Source: Jimgerdemannia flammicorona
Lineage: Eukaryota; Mucoromycota; Endogonomycetes; Endogonales; Endogonaceae
Direction: 5' to 3'
Length of the DNA: 10,833 bases
Assembly: GCA_003990745.1 (NCBI GenBank)
Contig: RBNI01006931.1
Span: 1 to 10,833, forward strand
Below are positions 7,530-10,833 of this stretch, in pieces. The position numbers were made by a program, and so were the translations under genes. Position 1 is the stretch's first letter. Every line of letters starts with the position of its first letter. A model generated the notes under the pieces. The model searched no databases and had not been told where the DNA came from. It was given only the letters and a program-made list of their open reading frames with translations.

Positions 7530-8627
7530 TTATCGAAACTCGAATACGGCGGTTCTCATCATCGAGCGCTCAACCTAAAAACATCCTTATCTACTTACTT
7601 GTTATAATAAATCCAGAAGAAATCGCTGTACAGCGCCGTCTGGACCATCCCCGAAACCCAGCTGATGGGCCCCATTGGTTGCCCAATGTAGTATCGGTAG
7701 ATCCAGTTTAGCAGGTAGAGGGCACGGTACGAACCCAGAGTGAACAAGTAGTGCGTAGTGATCATCTCAGCCTCGCCGGTGCGCGAAAGCATGAATAGTT
7801 GTGGGAGAATGGCGACGGCCTCGAGATAGATGGAGAAGGCCCAGCAGACCTGAGATGGCGAGTAGCAGAAGGGAAGTAAGGTCATTACTTATAATCGATC
7901 CATGCACTCAAACTCATGCGAGACAGCGCAAATCCGAGCATATGAAAAGCAGCATACCTCCAGAAATGTAAATTTTTCATTGATCACCAGCGCTAGCAAC
8001 ACTGACGCACCTAGCAAGTATTCGATGCGGAAGGTATCTAGCGCGGGGTCATACGTTGCCTTGAATTTAATCTTCATCAGATACAAGATGTACAACGACG
8101 ACCCAATGAAGAAGATCTTCATCACAGTATTGTATACGGAGATAAAATCGGTGAAGAGGTCGAGGTAACGCGCCGGAAATACGATAGCATACAACAGCTG
8201 GGTTTTAAAAGAGATGCCTAGTGGCCATGGAGAGGATGTTGATAATGGTGTCACATAGTGCAAAAAGGTCGTGTAAACCGTAGACATTTGTAGTGTTGTA
8301 AAGTGAGGAAAATGCAAGGGAGGAACAGTGTAGGGTCAGTACATGGGGTGTATACTGCTTTGCATTCCACCCTGCCTCCACACAACCAACTCCCAGCCCG
8401 CCCCTCTTCGTTGAAAGGTTGATCCGAAACACGCAAAATGAACATTAAACAACCCTTCAACAATCCTGACCAAGCTTTCAGTACACGCCGAACGCGGCAC
8501 CCGAGCTCGTTCCCGAGAAAAAAGACCTACCAGCACACGAACGCGTCTTCTGAATCTTCAGTAGCAGGATAAAGATCGAAGCCAAATGCATCAAGTCGGC
8601 GACGAGGCGGAAGATATTCATTGCCAT
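7530..8627 (-). CDS. ERD2: ER lumen protein-retaining receptor (HDEL/KDEL receptor)
   Basis: Seven-helix Golgi receptor that binds C-terminal HDEL/KDEL signals of escaped ER proteins at low pH and carries them back in COPI vesicles. Exons on the minus strand: 8627-8531, 8217-7958, 7849-7599 and probably 7554-7530. Introns of 313, 108 and 44 nt have donors GTAGGT, GTATGC and GTAAGT. The predicted 210 residues align without gaps to animal and yeast receptors: [54 protein letters not shown]-like [25 protein letters not shown] and [10 protein letters not shown]. Known ligand-pocket residues are kept: R7, H14, R49, Y160, R161, W168 and R171 (animal numbering plus two). The first two codons add Met-Ala before the usual MNIFR start, and the second ATG (8621) may be used instead. 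The last exon, giving TAVFEFR, is the weakest part; without that splice the protein ends at YYNK. Confidence 0.93.
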
Positions 8628-9085
8628 GTTGGGCGAGTTGCTCAAAGGTCAGAGGCAGGTTGTTTGAGGTTGTTTATTCGGATCGACAAATAAACCCTGC
8701 AGCAAGTGATGTCATCGCAGGCGAGACGCCCAATACGAACTCTCCACATGAAATTTATTTGAAAAAGGGGGTCTCTATGGAAATATTAAAGGGGATAAAT
8801 TGATCAAATGATGTATTGCAAGATTGCATGCGTTTGATGCGACAGAAGCTGGCTAGAGTATTGGTTGGATATACAGGTTTCTCATCACCATAATGTCATT
8901 CCGATACCCCTTGCGAAAGGGAAGAAAAAAGAAAAAGAAAATGCCAAAAATAGGGTGAAAACTTTTGGGGACGGTTGGTAATTACAAAGACTGACAGAAA
9001 AAGAACGAAAAGAAATGACGATAAAAGAAGGAAAATAACGAAAGGAAACATGCTATGTATGTATAGGTTTAAAATGATGACCCGC
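8628..9085. other. Spacer between importin 3' end and ERD2 5' end
   Basis: About 460 bases between two genes on the same strand, so it holds the importin 3' end and the ERD2 promoter and leader. From 8917 to 9050 the plus strand is purine-rich (tracts such as GAAGAAAAAAGAAAAAG), which gives pyrimidine tracts on the ERD2 strand, a common look for fungal promoters. No TATA or named site is convincing. Short open frames here are shadows of low-complexity sequence. Confidence 0.5.
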
Positions 9086-10833
9086 TTAACAGATAAACGG
9101 CCCAAGTTCAGAACCAGCGATGTTCAAGTTTTGGAACTGGCTGTTCAAAGCGCGGATCAGGTCGACGAGCTCGTGCTGCGTATGCTCCTTCAGTTGGCCC
9201 TCGGGAACAAGCACCCGCGCGAAAATCCCAAGGAATTGAGGAACATGGGCGAAGACCTGAAACATGTGGCCAAGTTGCAGTCAGCGACTATTTTCGACAA
9301 TCGGTGTTGATTGATATTCAATAAAATAACTTACCCAAGGGTTCTGGGACCGGAATAGATGGAATAAGCACTGGAAGACGGGTTCGTTCTCCTCGTAATC
9401 ACGCTTGAGAGGTAATACCGACGTCAAGACAGGAAGAACTTGATCAAGGGGAACTGCGTCAGGATGAGCAAGAATCATTCTCGATACGGCGCCGGCTGCA
9501 TTATCCGTGACATTTTGCAGATTCTGGCCCTGGAATAGTGGATGCAACGCCGTCAAGATGACGGAATAGTGTCTAAAAGCAACGAATCAGAAATGATTTA
9601 AACAGACCGTGACAAGGATCGCATTTGAATAAAACTGGAAAGAACCCATGGTCTGCACTCACCCCCGAATGTCAACCCGTGTGTATGCGCACAGCACACC
9701 GACCCCATACGCAGCATTACTGCGGACCTCCTCCTCCTCGTCAGCCAACGCTTTCAGGAACAGATTCATAAGGACTTCGGTGTGCGGAGTAATGCCTCCC
9801 TTGATGCCGAAAGCTACTTCACCAAGACAACCGATAGCCATGGAGCGGTCGGACAAGGCCTTCGTTTTTTTCTAAAGATCAAAGCATGAGGGTATGATTA
9901 GCGGCCGATGATTCAAGCAAATGATTATTTTGCAGACAATACTTTGAAATGGAGAATGTCAGTTCAGTAGGAACAATTGGTATTTCTTAAGTAATTCATC
10001 ATCATTATATATGAACCTATTTGTCATCATGTTTCATGACAGGTTCCATCACTTAGCAAACAGAAATGAAACAGAAATCGCTCAAGGAGAATACTTACGT
10101 AGTATTTGGAGATGTGGGGCAGAAACACATTGAAAGAGTTGACGAAGTATTCGCCTAAAGCAATGGCGAGAGCGCCAACGAGATCAGAGGCAGCGCTGAT
10201 GAGGAGCGACTCGTACTCGGCCTGCTCATCTTCGTCAACGAGACCGTCCTCGTCATCGTTTTCTTGCTGGCAAATCGCCTTTTTCTCAAAGATCTCAAGA
10301 AGGTGCTGGCAGATGACATCAACGTCTGAGATAATAGAGACGACATAGAATATTTGGTAAACATTGCATATGTCTAATTGAACAAATGTGACAACACATA
10401 GATCACTCACAATCAGCGACGATCACGGGGCCCACCAACTTGAGGGTATCCACCAATTCCTGGCTAATTTGGACGACCACCATCCTATATCATCAAGGAC
10501 GTGTAAAAAAGACTGTCAGCAAATCTAATTCACCAAGTCACATAATAATGCGTCTACACCGGCGCAAAGCCAGATCGACCAAAAATGTTCAGAATGATAT
10601 CAAAGTCATCTCATTATTTATCGAAATGAGCTGGGTTAAAGAGCTATATATATTGTGGTTCATCATTGCAAAATATTGGTCCCAGCATTCTCACATGTGG
10701 AGGGTGAAGAGAAGGATATACACATACTTGTCGTCTTCTTCGGCCCACATCTTGAGAACGGCGGGCATTACGACGCCAATCATTCTGGCGACGTTATCAT
10801 GAACTTTGTACTTCTGCTCATGCATTTTTTTTT
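9086..10833 (-). CDS. KAP123: Karyopherin beta Kap123/importin-4, C-terminal part (5' end outside window)
   Basis: Nuclear import receptor built of HEAT repeats; Kap123 carries ribosomal proteins and histones through nuclear pores under Ran control. Exons on the minus strand: 10833-10728 (partial), 10484-10411, 10325-10099, 9871-9663, 9572-9335 and 9256-9086. The introns of 242, 85, 227, 90 and 78 nt start GTATGT, GTGAGT, GTAAGT, GTGAGT and GTAAGT. Phases agree throughout, giving 340 residues and a TAA at 9088-9086. Diagnostic phrases of the importin-4/Kap123 branch are EIFEKKAICQQ, the acidic linker DEDGLVDEDEQAEYESLLI, LPHISKYYKKTKALSDRSMAIGCLGE in two parts, EEVRSNAAYGVGVL, DNAAGAVSRMI, PLDQVLPVLTSVLPLKRDYEEN-type text and FARVLVPEGQL. 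The DNAxGAV and LPLK signatures argue against the Kap121/importin-5 branch. The full protein is usually about 1,100 residues, so roughly the last third is here. The last intron has a CTGAC branch site and a TTTCAG acceptor, which set the reading of the final exon. Confidence 0.9.

Noticed and set aside
8205..8536. Three overlapping minus-strand frames inside the first ERD2 intron
   Set aside because: They fall within the 313-nt intron. Exon 1 joins exon 2 exactly at the conserved SCA-G-ISFKT boundary, leaving no room for another exon.
8975..9310. 111-codon plus-strand open frame and the opposing leucine/phenylalanine-rich frame at 8896-9105
   Set aside because: Both come from purine/pyrimidine-biased low-complexity sequence and overlap the last importin exon, whose splice phases and protein match are clear.

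Overview
The window looks like nuclear DNA of a filamentous fungus. Three protein-coding loci on the minus strand have compact exons with short GT-AG introns and resemble fungal or eukaryotic proteins. Between them lies a 5.1-kb A+T-rich block with almost no CpG, as left by repeat-induced point mutation (RIP) or loss of methylated cytosine. Whether it is an ascomycete or a basidiomycete cannot be settled from the window. Both ends fall in homopolymers (25 A at the left, 9 T at the right), so this may be a whole short contig.

Left part, 1-1867 (normal base composition): an A run, then a plus-strand stretch (about 300-698) that reads like the C-terminal part of an F-box/leucine-rich-repeat protein but needs two compensating one-base frame changes. 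Converging on it is a 197-residue minus-strand gene (821-1414). It encodes a potassium-channel-tetramerisation-type BTB domain followed by a Cys/His module resembling CHORD zinc domains. Its upstream region ends at a run of 21 A.

Middle part, 1868-7020: an A+T-rich island in which I found only two CpG dinucleotides. No gene is readable. Its two margins are nearly pure A+T and the interior less so. The interior holds an AATAAA followed 24 bases later by 35 A (a likely retroposed 3' end), a degenerate minisatellite of about 30 bp, a 19-bp tandem repeat and a 1.08-kb near-spacerless palindrome centred near 5720. The palindrome arms differ almost only by transitions. The right arm alone carries a T-rich insert flanked by 12-bp direct repeats.

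Right part, 7021-10833 (normal composition): two minus-strand housekeeping genes. ERD2 (7530-8627, four exons) is the HDEL/KDEL receptor that returns ER residents from the Golgi. The last 340 residues of a Kap123/importin-4 karyopherin lie at 9086-10833 in six exons; the 5' part is outside the window. The genes serve unrelated pathways and I see no operon-like or cluster logic.

I did not find a convincing new multi-gene system. The least ordinary items are the large palindrome, the BTB plus CHORD-like architecture and the layered mutation pattern of the A+T island.
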